From: Endotrypanum monterogeii | Taxonomy: Eukaryota; Euglenozoa; Kinetoplastea; Trypanosomatida; Trypanosomatidae | Assembly (NCBI GenBank): GCA_000333855.2 | Contig: CM007342.1 | Location: 224,140-288,139 of the forward strand | Reading direction: 5' to 3' | DNA length: 64,000 nt | Shown here: piece after piece, positions 62,377-64,000 of the stretch | Layout: every line of letters starts with the position of its first letter | Position numbering within the stretch: the stretch's first letter is position 1 | Position numbers and translations under genes: made by a program | The notes under the pieces: model-generated | Told to the model about the DNA's origin: nothing | The model's input: only the letters and a program-made list of their open reading frames with translations | Database searches by the model: none

Positions 62377-63265
62377 TGAAGCCGCTCTCCGGACGCTCGT
62401 TTTGACTTGTCTTTCTTTCTCTCCTGCACTGCCACAAACCCCTCAAGTGCAAACAGCCTCAAAGGGGGGAGGGGACGAGCTGGAATCGAGCAGGAGCTGC
62501 GAAGCAGTGGGGACAGGTATCCGCAAGCGGGCGAGGGAGTGACAGCACGGATGGACACGAAATCGGGGGCCGTAAAAATGACGCGAAGCGGTGGTGGTAA
62601 AAGAAAAACGGGAAATCGAGAGAAACGACACTAAGACCGAAGTTATTGGGGGAATGAGCGACCAGCAACAACGCAATGATCAACTCCCTCTCGATGCACC
62701 TCTCCGCGGCCCTGTTGCTATGCGTAATAAGCAAGACAAAATCGTGCGGTGAAGGGAAAAAGATGGAGGCGAAAAAAAGGAAGGCAAGAAAGCGAAAGAA
62801 GGAAAGAAGGGGGAGAGGGGGGAGCACGCAAGGCAAGGAAAAGGCACAGGTGTGGATCAGGGGGGAAAAACATAAAAATCAGTATTTTCGTGTACGTAGG
62901 AGCGTTTTCTGCTTTCTCCGTTTTGCTTCTCTGAGTTTTATCTCTGGTCTTTGCTGTGTGTACGTGTGCGTGTGCTGAGATGAAGTTGGGTGGAGTGGAG
63001 TGGAGTTGGGGTGGAGGACTGTCTTGGGCAACACCGCGTGAGCTGCGAGCAAAGGGGTCCGTGAGCAGATGCGCAGTGAAAATCAAAAGACAACGGGAGG
63101 GAAAAGGGGAGAGAGCACACAGCGAGCAGTGACACAAGAAGACTCGAATTCATGCAAAGGAAAACAGTGTGTGCCGGACATCGAGTGGGAGGCGACACGG
63201 AGAAGTGACGAGTCCCCCCTTTCCACACACTCGAGGAGAGGGTAGAGGGCAGAGCGAGGGAGCAG

Positions 63266-63549
63266 AGATACATGACCCCCCCCACCCAGTGTGCGCACAG
63301 GTGCCTACGCAGACGCACACGAGTGAACGCATCGATACACGATTGGTTCGCCATTCTCAGAGCACATACATCCACGAGTGACGTAAATCATGTTGGACTG
63401 ACGCTTTTGGGTAGACCTGTCCTATGTTGCCACGTTGTGAGCACACTCAAAGTTCCTCTTTGTGTCTCTGCTCCACATCCCTTCATCTTCAGGTATATAA
63501 ACAAAAGTGTGTGTATGGATTTATTTTATCCCGTTGTTTTTTTTTTTTT
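63266..63549 (+). repeat. left arm of long inverted repeat
   Basis: This arm of about 284 bases is nearly identical to the reverse complement of 63712-64000. It includes a C run at one end (8 C here), a unique middle part, and a T run at the inner end. The spacer between the arms is about 162 bases (63550-63711). Confidence 0.9.
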
Positions 63550-63711
63550 GTATTTGCTCATTTATATCTCCCTGACCTCATCCTCTTCAAAAAAAAAGGG
63601 GGTTTTGAGGCGGGTTAGGGAACAAGACCGGCAATAAAAAAAAAATCTGACAGGTTCCTTGTGCAGTGCGGGCACGGAAGGAGAGGCACGGGAAAGGCAA
63701 AAGAAAAAAAC

Positions 63712-64000
63712 AAAAAAAAAAAAAAACACGGGATAAAATAAATCCATACACACACTTTTGTTTATATACCTGAAGATGAAGGGATGTGGAGCAGAGACAC
63801 AAAGAGGAACTTTGAGTGTGCTCACAACGTGGCAACATAGGACAGGTCTACCCAAAAGCGTCAGTCCAACATGATTTACGTCACTCGTGGATGTATGTGC
63901 TCTGAGAATGGCGAACCAATCGTGTATCGATGCGTTCACTCGTGTGCGTCTGCGTAGGCACCTGTGCGCACACTGGGTGGGGGGGGGGGGTCATGTATCT
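63712..64000 (-). repeat. right arm of long inverted repeat
   Basis: This is the reverse complement of the left arm. It reaches the window edge, so the repeat may continue beyond it. Differences are confined to homopolymers and their edges (12 G against 8 C at the outer end). The unique middle parts appear identical. Confidence 0.9.

Larger units (their letters stand above)
62171..64000. other. right-end region upstream of the CCCH gene, with long inverted repeat
   Basis: No gene is supported. After the 5' leader of the CCCH gene there are purine-rich plus-strand stretches (62749-62840), a G-rich segment near 62990-63015, and then a long inverted repeat that fills the last 735 bases. Frames in the two arms are mirror copies of one another and are not taken as genes. 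Confidence 0.55.

Noticed and set aside
63272..63637. Plus-strand frame in the left arm of the inverted repeat, with its mirror in the right arm
   Set aside because: The two frames are copies caused by the inverted repeat. They end in homopolymer, show no GC-rich third positions and match no family.
1..64000. tRNA, rRNA, snoRNA, CRISPR arrays, telomere repeats and transposase genes
   Set aside because: I looked for B-box-like tRNA motifs, telomeric repeats and mobile-element proteins by eye and saw none. Small RNAs without strong motifs could be missed.

Overview
The window looks like nuclear DNA of a trypanosomatid, most likely a Leishmania-like member of the Leishmaniinae. Every well supported protein gene is a single uninterrupted reading frame on the minus strand. 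The genes are far apart (0.3 to 5 kb). The spaces between them are full of dinucleotide microsatellites, homopolymers and pyrimidine tracts (purine-rich on the plus strand). Coding stretches are GC-rich with G or C favoured at codon position 3. This is the layout of a kinetoplastid directional gene cluster: one long transcript, read from right to left here, cut up by spliced-leader trans-splicing and polyadenylation. I cannot name the species or chromosome. Two runs of N mark assembly gaps (2236-2481 and 53787-53900).

In transcription order (right to left) the genes are: a two-finger CCCH zinc-finger protein (60503-62170); a doubtful small ORF in a GC-rich island (56954-57307); a coiled-coil protein (54456-55790); a very large EngB/YihA-type GTPase (47411-50797); a YbaB/EbfC-like protein (45673-46581); a 1582-residue Ser-rich protein (39083-43831); a small signal-anchor protein (38000-38311); a frame-broken coding-like remnant (36933-37487); a single-pass membrane protein with an acidic tail (34030-35187); a 105-residue protein (32938-33255); prefoldin subunit 5 (31752-32225); a 1227-residue protein with one good and one degenerate CCCH finger (25896-29579); a protein with a mitochondrial-type presequence and a SAP-like segment (22444-23997); a 1921-residue protein of unknown function (15401-21166); 26S proteasome ATPase RPT5 (12139-13473); a ubiquitin E2 with an acidic tail (9238-10008); NAT9-like acetyltransferase (5479-6852); TrmO-like tRNA methyltransferase fused to a PWWP-like module (3117-4562); and RER1 (1133-1684).

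The genes do not form one pathway, as expected for kinetoplastid clusters. Some themes recur: proteostasis (RPT5, E2, prefoldin 5), RNA binding or modification (two CCCH proteins, TrmO fusion, possibly the SAP-like protein), and bacterial-type organelle factors (EngB GTPase beside a YbaB-like protein). The points most worth following are the PWWP-TrmO fusion, the neighbouring YbaB-like and giant EngB genes, the long inverted repeat at the right end (63266-64000), a 36-bp perfect palindrome at 7688-7723, and the three places where coding-like composition is not matched by a clean gene. Identifications come from reading motifs by eye; no database search was run.
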